A DNA stretch of 64,000 nt, from positions 330,995-394,994 of the forward strand of contig JXTC01000018.1 in assembly GCA_002914845.1 (NCBI GenBank). The letters are read 5' to 3'. This stretch comes from Trema orientale. Lineage: Eukaryota; Streptophyta; Magnoliopsida; Rosales; Cannabaceae. Below, piece by piece: positions 46,817-59,860 of the stretch (the stretch's first letter is position 1; each line of letters starts with the position of its first letter). The translations under genes and the position numbers were made by a program. The notes under the pieces were generated by a model. The model had not been told where the DNA came from. It saw only the letters and a program-made list of their open reading frames with translations, and made no database searches.

Positions 46817-49800
46817 TGTAATACCACCTTAGTCTAAAGTTATTAAATTAGGAGATGATATCATTGAATTCCTTAAACTTAAAAAAAGGCGGAATATTTT
46901 TTTTATTAAATAAATATCTCATTAAAGTCTCTATTAAATTCATAAAGAAAATACTAACAATAATTTGAAAGTCATGTAAGTTAAAGAAAAACTTTTAAAC
47001 ATATAAAATGTCGTTAACAGAAAATAAAAATTAGAAAATGTTCATTCACTTCAAATCTAGACCACTAGACTGCCAAGTCGCCTCACCACTACCATCCGCT
47101 ATGCTACTATTCATCACCTGAAAAATTGTTAAATAATATAATAAGCTAAAAGCTCAGTAAGTAAACCACAATGCATATAATTGATGAGGCATACTTTAGT
47201 TATTTTCTAAAATATGTTCCTTGTGATCTTTTCATAACTTTGAAGACTTTTCATTTTAATCCTTGGGAGCGCTAATGCTTAAGCTTTTGGTAACTAGTGG
47301 ACTGTGATTACTGAACTAGTTTTTACTTTGCTACCGACTCCTTGGTAGAACCATATAAGAGGTGTAAAGTGAGTGCACCTAGCCTATGTAGCTGCACACA
47401 CATTGATGATCCCAAAAGGGCCTATTGTCCCCGGAGTCAAAATTATATGGGGCACCTCTCTAACACAGTCTATTACGCCAGTTCCTCACGTTCGTGCGCA
47501 CTCAGCCCTCCAGACATAGACACATACTAATTTCTATAAAGTCTTACTTTTCAAAATCTTTAATTAAACTTTTAGAAAAATCATTCCATTGTAAAACTTT
47601 TGTTCTTTTTGAAATATTCACAATTTATAAAATAATGTCATGCATATCGATGATTATGCCTCACATAAAATACTATGTTATATGTCATCAATTTCTACGT
47701 AAAACACATATAACACATAATTATACGATATAAAACATATAAATAATTAAAGCAATTAAGTATGGTTTACTTACCTTAAGTCCAAGCAAAATAAAGAGTC
47801 AAGAAAAGTGAAAATGTCCTTCGAGTGCTTACGACTTACGTGCCCTGCCTATATTATCGGTATTATAAGTGTAAATTTACTTAATTTATTTTTCTTATTT
47901 CAATGAAATTTCTCGAAAGACTATTTTATCTTTGATGCACTTAAGATGAACATAATTTATATATAAAATTAAAAATATCAAATATAGAATATAATCAGCA
48001 TCTCATACAATAATCCCACAAACAATTTCATAGAATACGCTTGTAGTTTTGAACTCCGAAATTTAGTACAAAAACAATAACCAAAACTGACAGCAGCTCA
48101 TATAAAAATAATATCTCATTACTCACAAATCAATTTAATGTAAAATTTTACAACAACATTCTTAACACAATATTTTACCATAAAAAATTAAAAGAAATCA
48201 CAAAATATACTTAAAAATAATATTTATGTATTTTTAGAATTTAGACACACAATCTGTCAATTTCGTTTGTTTTCTGACTAACAGGTACAAAATGATTTAT
48301 TTCTCTTACTACAAAATATTTTAATACTGAAGCTTTTTAAAGACATATTAGACATATAGATACATAACTAGAATTTTTTATTGGCTCAAAAAGTGATGTT
48401 AACTAATTATTCATAATTTATAACTATCCTCTTATAAAACTGTTAGCACTAAATCACAATAGTACACACAAAATTTCGAAAATCATGAACAATAATTCAT
48501 CAAGAAACACTACCTATAAATTTTACAGTGATCATATAACATATCCAAAAATATACCTTATAAATATTAGATTATGGAGAGCTCTATAAAAGTAATATAA
48601 AATATGAAATCACAGAAAAGTGTTTGTTGACAGATTTTCAGCACACTGACGACGTGTAATTAAAAATTTATTATTATTTAATTAAAATACTATTGGTTCC
48701 GAAAATGACTAAACTAGACATCTCCAGAAATATCCACGAAAAAGAAAAGCATGAAAATAATTTTTTTCCTATTTATAAAAATTTGTAGAATACAGAGATC
48801 AGTTTTATGAGAAAATAAAACAGTGAAATGTTTATGCTAAGGAACATTAAAATCACAAAATAATCAATAAAATTTTGTTTAATCATATAAATATAGTCAA
48901 TTAGGACCTATTATCAAACTTATAGAAAAATAAATAAACAATTAAAAGAAGCATGTGTAGAGATTTTACCCACAATTCAAATAAAACTGACAAAAATCTT
49001 GTAATTTTTGGACTTAGACTTCTCTTGGAGATTAAAAATTTAATGATGAAGAAATAGACAAAGGATGATGCTTGAAAAATTTCTTTGTATATTTTTAGAT
49101 AGATGAGAAAGAGATGGAGGTGGCTAGGGTTTAGAGAAGAATAGAAATATAAACATTATTATCATTATATGTAATTAAAATCCTAGTGAAATTAAATTTT
49201 ATGTTTCGCTTTTTCTATTTATATTTTTATGTTATTTTTTTTCCCTTTTATAAGTCATATAAATGACTCACGGCCGCCCCCTACCTCCCTCCCCCCCCCT
49301 TTTTGTTTTAGTTTAATTATATATATATCCAATTTCTATTTAAATATTAATTTATATATATGTGTGTTATATGAAATTCAAAAATAAAATAATTGCATAA
49401 ATGATTTCTTCTTTTTTTTTACACTACATTTAAATTAACATTAAATACCACATTGTGTTAATTAAATATTAATAATATTAATAAAAACAATTACTTATTT
49501 AAATAATTTTAAATAAATATATTAGAGTATACTAATTACACCTTTTTATTATTTTAAGAATCTACAAAAATTTTAGTAGGCATGTAAGACAATTAGATTC
49601 ATAGTGCACTCATAACAAAATATAAAATGACAAATAAAATTCTCAATATGCAGTAAATTTAAACTTTACGTTATAATTTTAAATCAGGGCACGTATACGT
49701 CGATCGAGTACTGTTGGAAATTATCACTGCATAGAATCAAGTTATGCACAAATACTATATAAATTAAATAACATTAAATGAAATTAATAACAAGTAACAC

Positions 49801-49837
49801 TTAGCAATTCTAGGGCATTCTAATCATGGGTATTACA
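46817..49837. mobile_element. solo LTR, gypsy-like, 3.02 kb, TSD AATAT
   Basis: It begins TGTAATACC (46817-46825) and ends GGTATTACA (49829-49837), perfect inverse ends with the TG...CA rule. AATAT flanks both sides (46812-46816 and 49838-49842), a perfect 5-bp target duplication. TGTAAYACC-type ends and a length near 3 kb recall Tekay/Del-type gypsy LTRs. No gag or pol and no second LTR is seen, so it is a solo LTR. Small open frames within it (47342-47733) are not genes. Confidence 0.85.
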
Positions 49838-49842
49838 AATAT

Positions 49843-52800
49843 TGTGGTATATCTTTTATAGAAATTGATCTTAAAATGCATAAAATCTTGCAGATCTGAA
49901 TCACAAAAGTCTCAAATCTAAAAGACAAGAATGGAAAATTACGCAAAAATAAGGAAAATAAATATAATTCACACGAATCTACAATTAGATGAGATAAAAA
50001 TACCCTAGACTTAAATTTATAGTGATTTATATCTTCACACAAAAGAATTGATTATTGAAAAAGAAACAGAAAAAGAAAACGACAAAAGAAAAATTCCTGC
50101 TAGAGAGGGTGATCGATGAAGTGAAAATCTTAGTAGGTAGGAGTTACAAAGAGGATTAAGAGAATTTTTTTAATCATAGTGGCTCGACTTTATATCATAA
50201 ATACTGACACATGATAATCCATCTTTTAATCTCAAAAATTGAAGGGAAAATTATTAAACACATTAACACGTATGCAACTTTTTATATGGTAGTAAATAAG
50301 TAGAGGCAATAAAAGACATATACATTAATTGTAATTTTCAAATATTTTTCTATAGTTTTCCCCTAAAAATATATATACGTTTCTACAATAAATACTAACC
50401 ATGGTGATGTCATTGTACTCATCAAGATATGAAAAAATTGTCAAGAAGTGTAGATCTACTCATGTTTAGAAATTATATCATAATCAGTATAAATTTATGA
50501 CTTATCTATCATAGGTTTTAGTGAATCAGATGGTTAGACCCAGGTGAAATCTTGCTTTTTATATGAAAAGAAAACTTATTTTAACTTTCTTGGCATGTTT
50601 GGTGCTAGCTCAAAAGAATATTTCTTAGGTAGAATTGAAAATTAAAGCAAGCACACTCTTTGGTCACAAATGAAGAATCTTCAAACTTTAATTTATATGT
50701 TCAACGCCAAATCAAGAACATGGAAGATGTTCTATTAAGGTCTAAGATCCGTGATTCTCTCGCTATGAATAGGCTTTTATAGTTCTAAAGTGTCCATATA
50801 GACCTATATGTTGCAATAAGTATTCCTGCCTAATATGCCTAAACGTATGATATTATCCATAAACATATCAAATTGCTAAAAAGAAGAGAATCTGTTAATC
50901 CGCTGCCTAGCTAATAGAATTAATCTCAAGTAGAAGTCTCTAAAGTTGCAAGTGGAAAAAGGTTTAGACTGAATATGTTGCTTTCAGGTCAATATAATTA
51001 CCTTACGAAAGAGAAAAGGCAAAATAATGAGTGCGATCTTACTCAAGCCTGGATAGTGATCAGTTAACCGTGCTTAGGGTAATAATTTAGTAAACCATAA
51101 GTTAAAAGTTATATACAATATTTTATAGTCACTAGTCGTACATTTTGCCTATTGTTAAGCCCACATCACCTCCAATATTAAGGTTCAAAGTTCAAATACC
51201 CTATCTCTTATTGACAAAGAAATTTTATATATATAGATATAACATTAATGTCATTGACTATATACAATTTTGTCAATATTCACCAAGTAACAACTCAATT
51301 GCCATCAGTTCGTGGACAAAATTAAGATTAGAGCTGGTATTTGGAGTACTATTGTATGTGTATATATTCACATATATATGACTTATATATGTGTCGAAGA
51401 AAACTCATTCAGTATTATTGTGATTAATTATTATTATTATTATTATTGGAATAAATACTCCTCCAATAGAGGGAATTTAAATATTAAAGAATAAACAAAA
51501 TAAAATTCAAGTACAGTCCAATTATCAAGTATTCACGTCAAGGTAAACCTATACAATCTTTATTAATAAAAAAACAAAATAGATTTAGGAGTTGTATGTA
51601 CACCTCCACATTCTATTTCTATTCGTATATCACCACGAGCTGCCAATTTATCGCCACAAAAATTTGCTTCTCTGAAATTGTGAAAAAAATGTAAAGACAT
51701 GCTCTTACTATTACTTTATAATAGAGAACTCTAGTCAAGAATAAATAAAGATTAACTGCCATTTTATAGACATCTCCACCTAGAAATCGTGGAAGTTTTA
51801 GACGAGAAAAAGTGAATGAATATGAAATGAGACGTGGATAGTAAAAAGGAAAAGACAAATTGAATAATGAGACGTGGATAGTAAAAAGGAAAAGACAAAT
51901 TGAATTAGCAGCCACTTGTAGCAGTTTTCTAAGTATTTTTGTATATAGTTAATTATGCTTAATCGTCAAACTTTTCATCCAACAGCAGAAGTTGAAAATT
52001 AAACAATTTTTTTTTCCTTTATCTACTCAGTTTGTCTTTAGCCGAGCTTTATTAGAGGATAATATCATATATCATATATATATATATAAATATATAATAT
52101 ACGCAATGTGTCATACTTTACTACCATCACATCCTTTCCTAATTAATTTCCTCAAAGTGATCCTTTAATTGCAGATGAGAACTTTTCTCTTCCCATTAAT
52201 GTAGTTATGATAGTCCACTTGAAACTCAAAGTTTTTTTTTGGGGGGAGTAAAACTTTAGAGAATCTTATTCTTAAATTAGGCTTTAGAATGTGCTAACCT
52301 CGACGTGGACCGCGCGAAGGGGAATGTGACCGCATATAACGTAGTTCAAAAAAAAAAAAGGTTAACAACACTTAATTTAATTGGAAGACATTTCACTGGG
52401 GATATTTTCATAATTTTCCCTATAAAATTTAGAACATGCGTTATCTCAAATATATATAAATATATATATATATATATGTATATCACATCAATGATAATCA
52501 TGATTTACGAAACCTATGTATACTACTTGACAAAATTAAGGCCATTATTTGAGAGGTCGGTTTAATTATGAACTAACAAATGGATAATAAAAAAAAAAAT
52601 GGATATTTTGATAGCTACGTTCAAATTTGTCTTTCGTATATATATCTTTCTTTGCATCAGCGCGCTCCACTAGGATTTCTCTCTTGTGGTTTATGAACTG
52701 GTAACTACATGCGTGCTTCATGCAAAACCCACCGTATATATATATACATCATTAAATAACATATACGAGTATTTTAACCAAGCTCTTTGTGTATATAAAC

Positions 52801-53857
52801 ATATATTTCACGCAGTATTTATAAGGCAAGTTTTCTTAAAGCATATAGTACTACTGAAACAAAATATGTATATAGATGTATAAAACTGTACAAACTATAT
52901 CCCAAATATGTCCACAATTTTCCATTCCTTCAATTGTATGTGTGTGTGTATATATATCACTATATGCATGAAGCTTGTTCAATGTCCTTTAGCATAGGAT
53001 ACTTATGTAATTAGTTGCAACTTCATTAAAAACGTACAAGCATGAAGCTTGCAGTTACTATGAAAACCATATTTGCAATTAAAACTTATAATTGAAGACC
53101 CAATAATTAAAAGATAGATCTGATGTTAATAAAAAATATATATACATACCACATACTACGACTATATGACATCAAAAGCCACACGCATAGACAAAATCGT
53201 CCATTAAATAGACACTATTTGGCCGTTGAAACAAGCCAAAACGAGAGAGAACAATCATAATGTCATAAACATTATTATTTATTAATATAATATATGTATA
53301 TACATGTAAGAAAAGGGAAGGGAATAGTACTTAACTAGTGATGCAAGCTTAGACGAAGAAAACATTAATCCCCATGCATTTCCAGCTAATCTTTCTCCGT
53401 CTTCTACACTTTTTTATTTTTTTTTTTACTATTTGAATTTAGAAAGAGACCATAAATTAAAATAAAATATAAACAAAACACCGCTATGCCAGCAAGGAGT
53501 GACGCCATCATTGCCAACCAGAATATTAGCCTTTCTTGTGTTGCTATGCATTTGTTTTCTATAAGCAATAAGATCGCATCTATTGGCTTTTTCTATATAA
53601 TATATATACCCTTTAGTACAAGGGATAAAACTATATAATAACAATATTTTTATCTTATCTTAATGACTGAACCGTCAGTCAAAACTAATTAAGATATAGA
53701 GAAAAAGAAAAGCCAGAAGATCTAACCAATTATATTATTTAGCTTCGAAATTGGTAACTTTTTTACACTAATTGCTAATTCAAAAAAAAAAAATTGCTTC
53801 TACTATATAATTTCTAAACTAATTGGTAAACTTAGAACTAGTTCCCAATTTGGTTCT
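49843..53857. other. long AT-rich spacer without recognised genes
   Basis: It holds several (TA)n runs (52070-52100, 52450-52480, 52735-52745) and a perfect twofold 40-bp repeat at 51827-51906. Nothing else is recognised. The region just below 54070 is the 3' flank of the second thaumatin-like gene. Confidence 0.4.
51827..51906. repeat. 40-bp tandem duplication
   Basis: Two adjoining copies start ATGAGACGTGGATAGTAAAA at 51827 and 51867. They are identical but for the last position, so the event is recent. Confidence 0.85.
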
Positions 53858-54069
53858 TCAAGTTGTGAGGCTGAGACAAAAGTGAAGGTCCGAATAATGA
53901 AAGCAGGCCAATGCCACCATCGGAGTTTTCGACCTTTCGGCCGAACTAAGGTTCAACTTGTAACCAATGGTAAAAAGCAAAAATTGAAGTGGGTTCCACT
54001 GTTTGTCCACTAGGGTCCAGTCCGGGCCCACCAAAAAAAATAAAAATACTCCCCCCCCTAAAACGCTGG

Positions 54070-55435
54070 TCAAAATAGCTGCCGTAACACCCAAATTGCC
54101 GCCAAAAGAGTGACGCCTAAGCCATTGAAACGCGGTGTCGTTTCGCGATAACCGGCCGAGACCTCCACCGCCTTGGGATATAGCCCGTCCGAAGATTTCA
54201 CACTGCATCCACCGCCACCACATACCATAATCAAAATTAATATACAATTTAGAATTGCATACCCAATTTAAATAGAATACTAATACTGTATAATAACAAC
54301 ATAATTTCCATAATTTTTTTTTCATTTAAAAAAAAAAGAAAGAAAAGAAACGTGGCAACCACATCTCTAATGCCATTATTTTTGAAATCCTCATCGGGGT
54401 TTTCATACTTTAGACTAATAAAGAAGTCGGTGCATAAGATGAGAACAATTTAAGCACGGAAAAGTTGGCAATATAAATATTAATTTCAAACTCTTTTAAG
54501 AGAATATTGAGTAATGATTTATATTTATTTATTTATTTATTACCTTGTAGAAGGAGAAGGGCAGAAGGTGACAACGTAATTGGCAGAGGCGCAGGTGAAG
54601 GTGCTGGTACCGTCGTCGTAAGCGTAACTGTAAGCTTTTGGACACGCATTCTTAAAGAACTCAGAGTAGGAGCTCGGCTTACACGTGTCCGGAGTCGAGT
54701 AGGCCCCACTACAGCAGTACTGTGGGTCCCCGAACGCCTCGCACGCGCTCCTACACGCCACGCCCTCGGCACTCGCCAAAACCCTGAGCTCCGATGGGCA
54801 CGCCGGGTTCAGGTCCGTGAGGCACCCTGTTGTGGTGCAGTTCCCTCCGGTTCCTTCGCCCTGTGGGGCCACCGTCATGGCCAGGTTGTACCCGTCCACG
54901 AGGCTGACGTCGTAGAAATCGAGTCCTCCGGCGCCGTTGAGTGTGAACTCCGCCAGCGTCGCCGGCGGCTGAGCTCCTCCGCCGCCGCATTCCACGCCGG
55001 AGGAGCCGCAGTCGCCGGTGACGCACGTGAATTTCCCGTTGGAGTCCTCGGCGCAAAGGGTCCGGCCCCACAATCGGCCCGACCATGACGTGGGGACCTC
55101 GAGAGCGTAGGACCCGCCGGGCTGAAGTGCGAACCCCGTCGTGGAAAGTGGCGCCGTCCCGGCTCCGGATAAAATGCCTGGCCAAACCGTGTAGCTACAC
55201 TCGTTTACGATTGTAAACGTCGCTGAATTAACACCTATTACACAAGCCAATGTAACAAACAAAATAAAAACGTTACACCATATTTTTGAACGTCATATCA
55301 TATTATAAATTATATATGTAAATTGATCGAAAATAGTAACAAAAGAAGTACTATTGTTTTTATGAGTTATATACCTAAAAATAATTGGAAGAGAGAAGAG
55401 GAGACTAGAAACAGGAGAATTTGAATGTAAGCCAT
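54070..55435 (-). CDS. thaumatin-like protein with C-terminal extension, second paralog
   Basis: Three minus-strand exons, 55435-55375, 55234-54544 and 54202-54070, total 885 nt for 294 residues. Exon 1 gives the signal peptide MAYIQILLFLVSSSLFQLFL. The mature part starts ATFTIVNECSYTVWPG and contains SWSGRLWGRTLC, CVTGDCGSS, DFYDVSLVDGYN and 16 cysteines at thaumatin spacing. Exon 3 adds SVKSSDGLYPKAVEVSAGYR, then a short hydrophobic tail, GVTLLAAIWVLRQLF, likely a GPI signal though shorter than usual. Phases match the paralog at 38543-39710, which shows a shared gene structure. As there, reading through intron 2 gives AGG TAA at once. The two genes share orientation and lie about 14.4 kb apart, a dispersed tandem pair. 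Exon 3 is the least certain part. Confidence 0.86.
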
Positions 55436-55529
55436 TGGGAGCGAGTGAGAATTGGAAAAATTGGTTTGGAAGGTTGTATCTAGATTTAGAGATTATTATT
55501 TGAAAAGAGAATCGTGCAATGAAGAGGTG

Positions 55530-55537
55530 TATATATA
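55530..55537 (-). promoter_or_regulatory. TATA box of the second thaumatin-like gene
   Basis: On the minus strand CCCTATATATACACC lies 95 bp before the ATG at 55435, the right distance for a leader of about 60-70 nt. Confidence 0.6.
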
Positions 55538-56986
55538 GGGTGTGGATGTCATGTGGAGGGTTATGGAGGGTGGGGACAAGAGATTGTGGTTTGGGGTCCC
55601 ACCCACGTTAGGGTTTAGCACATGGACACAGTATGCTTAGGCCGTCAGTATGAGAAAGGTCGGCAACTGTGTCTCGTCCCATTTATCGTAAGTGGCTCTA
55701 CACAACTTGCGTATGAACTATTGTCGCGTAAGACAAGGCATAATTTAATGAATATGTGATTAAATAAATAAATATATATATATATTTCAGAGTCGAAAAA
55801 GGGTAACTGAGTAAGTATATTAATTGAGATTGCCGTAATAGAAAGAACTGAAATGGGGAAATTTTGTTAATGGGAAATAACAATAAGTTTAAGGTGATAC
55901 TTGCTTGATTGTTTTTCTTGTACTATTTCCTTATCTACTAAAGTTTAAGATTAAAATTAATTATTCACTTTCTTTAGCTTAGTAATCACTTATTAAAAGT
56001 TAAAAGATTAATTCTAAAATACGTCAATATACAAATTTTATCTTTGGAAATTGATAAAGACATATATATATATAAGTAATTTTATAATTTTTCTAATTAA
56101 ATGGAAAACAAAATCAAGGAAGTGTTAATGTGTTTCCCTTTTTTCAATTCACTGATTGTGTTGTGTGAGGTGCTACAAAATCTTCATATTCCTTTCTCTA
56201 TTAAAGATATTGCATATTATGATTCAAAAAAAAAAAAAAAGATATTACATAGTACTAATAAGCAATAAAGATATCATGAAATTAGAAGGGGAAAAAAAAT
56301 ACATGGAAGTCGGTAAGCTAGTAATAATATTGTTTAATAGCCTTTTGAAAGGACTCGAGAGCTATAATGCTTACACAGCATTGAGATTCCTGAAGCCTTT
56401 AAATAATTCACTCATTTCGAGCTGAGAGTTTATGGGATGGCTCCTAATTCACATGTAGGAACTTGTCAGACAGAGATTCTTGGATGTCAGGTTTTTTTTT
56501 TTTTTTTTTATTTGTCGTTCTCTTTTTTCTTGCATTTTAAGGTTGTTGGATTTAGACATAAGTATTTAGTCGAGTGACGGAGTCCAGCAAGACTTCTTCG
56601 CATCAGCTTTAGTTTTACAGTTTTACCGGGGTCAGTATTTGGCTTCAGCATTATTGACTTTGACTTTTTAATTGGTAACATTAATCATCAAGGTAAAAGG
56701 GACTTGTTTTTTTTCTTTTCTCTTCTTTCACCAAAAAGCCAGGAGGATTCGAACCATCCTCCATATACTAAACTCTCATTAACAACAGAGTTGAGTTAAA
56801 TAACATGTTTAGATCTAACTCGAACCCTTGATCCCAAAGAAAATCTCATCCTAACTCAAGTTCTAAAATTATTGAGTTAACGACCTTCTTAATGTCAAGT
56901 TATTTCAACGCCTTAAATGGTTAATATCAACAATTTTGTCAACACTATTGATTTTAAAATGTTATTTTACGACACAAAATAACAAA
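55538..56986. other. spacer upstream of the second thaumatin-like gene
   Basis: No gene recognised. On the minus strand around 56830-56720 there is a tRNA-like B box, GGTTCGAATCC (minus strand of 56745-56755), which may be a decayed SINE. A T run is at 56490-56509. Confidence 0.35.
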
Positions 56987-57346
56987 GGGGCCGTTTGTTT
57001 CGCCCATTCCATTCCATTCGAATGGAAAATCCATTTGAATGGGTGTTTGTTTCAACAATTCTCAATTTTCCATTCAAATGGTCTTTTGGAATGAGTGTTT
57101 GTTTCAACAATTTAGTTTTTTCATTCAAATGGTTCATCAGTCACATCAACTATTTGAATGGATTTTTGTGTCTTGGATGAGAATGGAGGGAAAGAGGTAT
57201 TTTTGAATGGTCCATTCTAATACTCCCATTCTAATTATAACCTATTCCACTATTTTTTCCATTCAAATGTCTTCCATTCCAATTATAACCCATTCCACAA
57301 TTTCCATTCAAATACACACATTCAAATAGGCGAACCAAACGGGGCC
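56987..57346. mobile_element. MITE with GGGGCCGTTTG ends, 360 bp
   Basis: The left end, GGGGCCGTTTGTTTCGCC, and the right end, GGCGAACCAAACGGGGCC, are imperfect inverse complements (16 of 18 or so). AAA lies on both sides, a possible 3-bp target duplication as in Harbinger elements, though weak in A-rich DNA. The inside is made of CATTCAAATGG, CCATTTGAATG and ATTCCATTC words in both directions. Confidence 0.7.
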
Positions 57347-58338
57347 AAAATTTTGGGTTGTACAGTGCTAAATGCCTAAAAATCATGCTGTCCAAATTTG
57401 TCCTAGAACCCCAAACAGGGGAAAAAAAATCATCAGTGAGAAGAGTACAAGCTTCTTCCATCTCTATCCATATCCAGATTTGACTTGGGACATTTGTCTT
57501 TAATAAGCGTGCAGGAGCCTCTCTGTTAAGGATATATAAACAATGATAACTGCAAGGTCAACCATTTATGTTACAAATATAGAAAACATAATACACAATT
57601 TGCATTCATACAAGCAGGCAAAGTGACGTTCTAACCAACACCCATATGGGGCGAAACGATATGAAATATTGAGAGAGATGCCTTTATGAAGACGTGAAGG
57701 GTCCAACACCCCATTAATTAGGATTAGGAGGAGCTTAATCGTTGCTAATTGGTTTGGTCAAAGAGTGACATACGTCAACCAACGCTAATATAAACTGCTC
57801 TAAAACAGGGTTGAAGAATGAAACGCAACCAAAACCCAGATTGTGACCACTGGCTTATAAAGTATACTCATTTCAAATTACTTGGCACGACTTGGTATGC
57901 GTGGCGATCTTGGTGGTAAACAATGACGACCAATTAAAAGTTGGCCATTTGAGCATAATAATTAAAAATAATTTTGAGTTGGCTAGTGTTGGACGAAAGG
58001 AGTATATGTATCTTCATATAATACGAGAAAACTCTTCAACACTTTAAATCAGCATACCGAAAAAAAAATGCTAAAAAAGTAAAAATAAAAAAACCAATTC
58101 CACAGGCTGAAAGCTATTAGCTATAAAGATTGGTTCGACTAGTTATTTGACCATTTGTTGGCACAGAACTTAGTATATAACCAATCTCAAAAATTTATAG
58201 TTAAACGTCCAAGTCACTTAATAATAAAAATGAAAATACAATATATTCTATAACTAAATTTTTTTAAAAAATAGACGTTTAATTATAATTTTTAATACAT
58301 AAATATCTGCTTAAACTAATTTTATATTTGTATTTTGG
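57347..58338. other. spacer, nothing recognised
   Basis: Ordinary AT-rich DNA between two MITEs. No gene, and no repeat family that I can name. Confidence 0.4.
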
Positions 58339-58346
58339 ATTCCAAG

Positions 58347-58881
58347 TAGGGTTGTCAATTTACCCTGCGAGGTCACCCAATATACTTATTACAATATTTT
58401 CTTTTAAAAAAGATTATATATATATAAACATAATAAAAATGAAATTATATATATATAAACATAACATAAATTACATTATGGTGTTTATAGACTCGTGGTG
58501 TTTTTCTAGTTTTTGGACTTGTTTTTTTTTTTTTTTTTTGGTGTTTTGTGTGTTTTTATTTCTAATAAGATTGGAGTAGAGCTTATCTCTATGATATATA
58601 TATTTTTAACTCTATGATATTTTTTTTTAAATCACTCTATGATGTTGAATGCAAAGATAAAATGAAATTTTATCTTTTAAGAGTAAAATGTTACTAAGAT
58701 TTTTTTTTAATTATTCTTTTTATCAGGTGCGGATTCCTCGCCTCCCCTGACCCCGTCGGGGATTCCCCGCCCCACCCCCGCCAGGGATTTTACGGGGTCG
58801 GGGACGGGGATGAAATCTGGGGATAGAGACGGGGGTGAGGGAAGCATTCCCCAACCCCGTCCCACCTCGTTTACATCCCTG
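58347..58881. mobile_element. hAT-type element with perfect 8-bp TSD, GC-rich right half
   Basis: The ends TAGGGTTGTCAA and TTTACATCCCTG (inverse CAGGGATGTAAA) are flanked by ATTCCAAG at 58339-58346 and 58882-58889. The right part (58726-58860) is a GC island of GGGGATTCCCC, CGGGGTCGGGGACGGGG and CCCCGTCCC words, quite unlike the surrounding AT-rich DNA. No transposase. The related ends at 2886 and 14992 suggest the same superfamily. Confidence 0.85.
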
Positions 58882-59149
58882 ATTCCAAGAGGATAATGGA
58901 TATGGCCCCCTCTTGTCTTTTCTTTTCTTTTCTTCTGTTTTTTTTTTTTTTTTTTTTTGGGCTTGAAACATGGGTCTCCATTCTAATTTGTTTATTTATT
59001 AAGCTAACGGGACTTTAAGCAAAATGGTCCATTTTAACACATCGTTATAATAGCCATCAATTTATTAGTTTAGATCAAAATAGAGAATGTGTTTTGGGGT
59101 TTTCCTAATTTTTAGATTTAAACCTAAAGCATGAATTAGTACCCATAAT

Positions 59150-59860
59150 TATCAAGAATAATGGAGCTTTATTGGACTCAATTGGCATCATAAGTTGGCA
59201 AGCTTCTATCTACTTGGTAAGACCTCATTGGTTAAGACTTCAAGCCTTGACACATCACTATCTCTTAGCCTACAAGGTGAAGCCATCCAATGCTATGAAG
59301 ATACCTCTAATTCTTGGACAGGAAGCAAATCTTTCCTATGAGAATTTGACATCTCAACAATGTTCTAGATTGTTCTAGAAACTACTTAGTATGAAAATCA
59401 AACTCTCCTTTAAATACAAGCTACCCCATGTCTCTAGAAGTTTCTGAAACATCCAATCCTACAAGTATTTGTGTATTTGTAGGATAGGTACTTGTGAGCC
59501 AAGTACTTACAACCTAAGCACTTGTAATTATAAGTACTTCTATCTTAAGTACTTGTTCACCAAGATCTTGTAGCTATAAGTACTTGTTGCCTAAGTTCTT
59601 CTATATTAAGCTAGCTTAAGCTAATAGAAACTTGACACATCATTCCCTTATAGTAAAAGTCCTCTTGTTGTATAAGGCATTCTTTACCTATAGATAGAGG
59701 GGTATTTCCCTCATTTGGAAGCCAATGAGCAACATTATTTTTTAATACAAAATTTCTCTCTTTACTTTCAATCAATTGTGTTTTCAAGCTTCTTTGCTCT
59801 CTTGCTCTTGCTTTGTGTTCATCCGTAACCTCCATATTATCATCACCATCTTCAAAAACC
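59150..59860 (+). mobile_element. putative 5' LTR and leader of the copia element
   Basis: This precedes the gag remnant and has LTR-like content: a TGTATAAGG box near 59668 followed by AGATAGAGG and a short leader. Neither exact LTR edge nor a primer-binding site (TGGTATCAGAGC type) is visible, so part of the leader was probably deleted. An array of AAGTACTTGT words lies at 59487-59600. Confidence 0.4.

Noticed and set aside
53858..54325. Open frame of 155 codons on the minus strand
   Set aside because: It reads exon 3 of the second thaumatin-like gene in the wrong frame and runs through intron and 3' flank.
54507..55088. Open frame of 193 codons on the plus strand
   Set aside because: It is antisense to exon 2 of the second thaumatin-like gene; GC-rich coding DNA leaves the other strand open.
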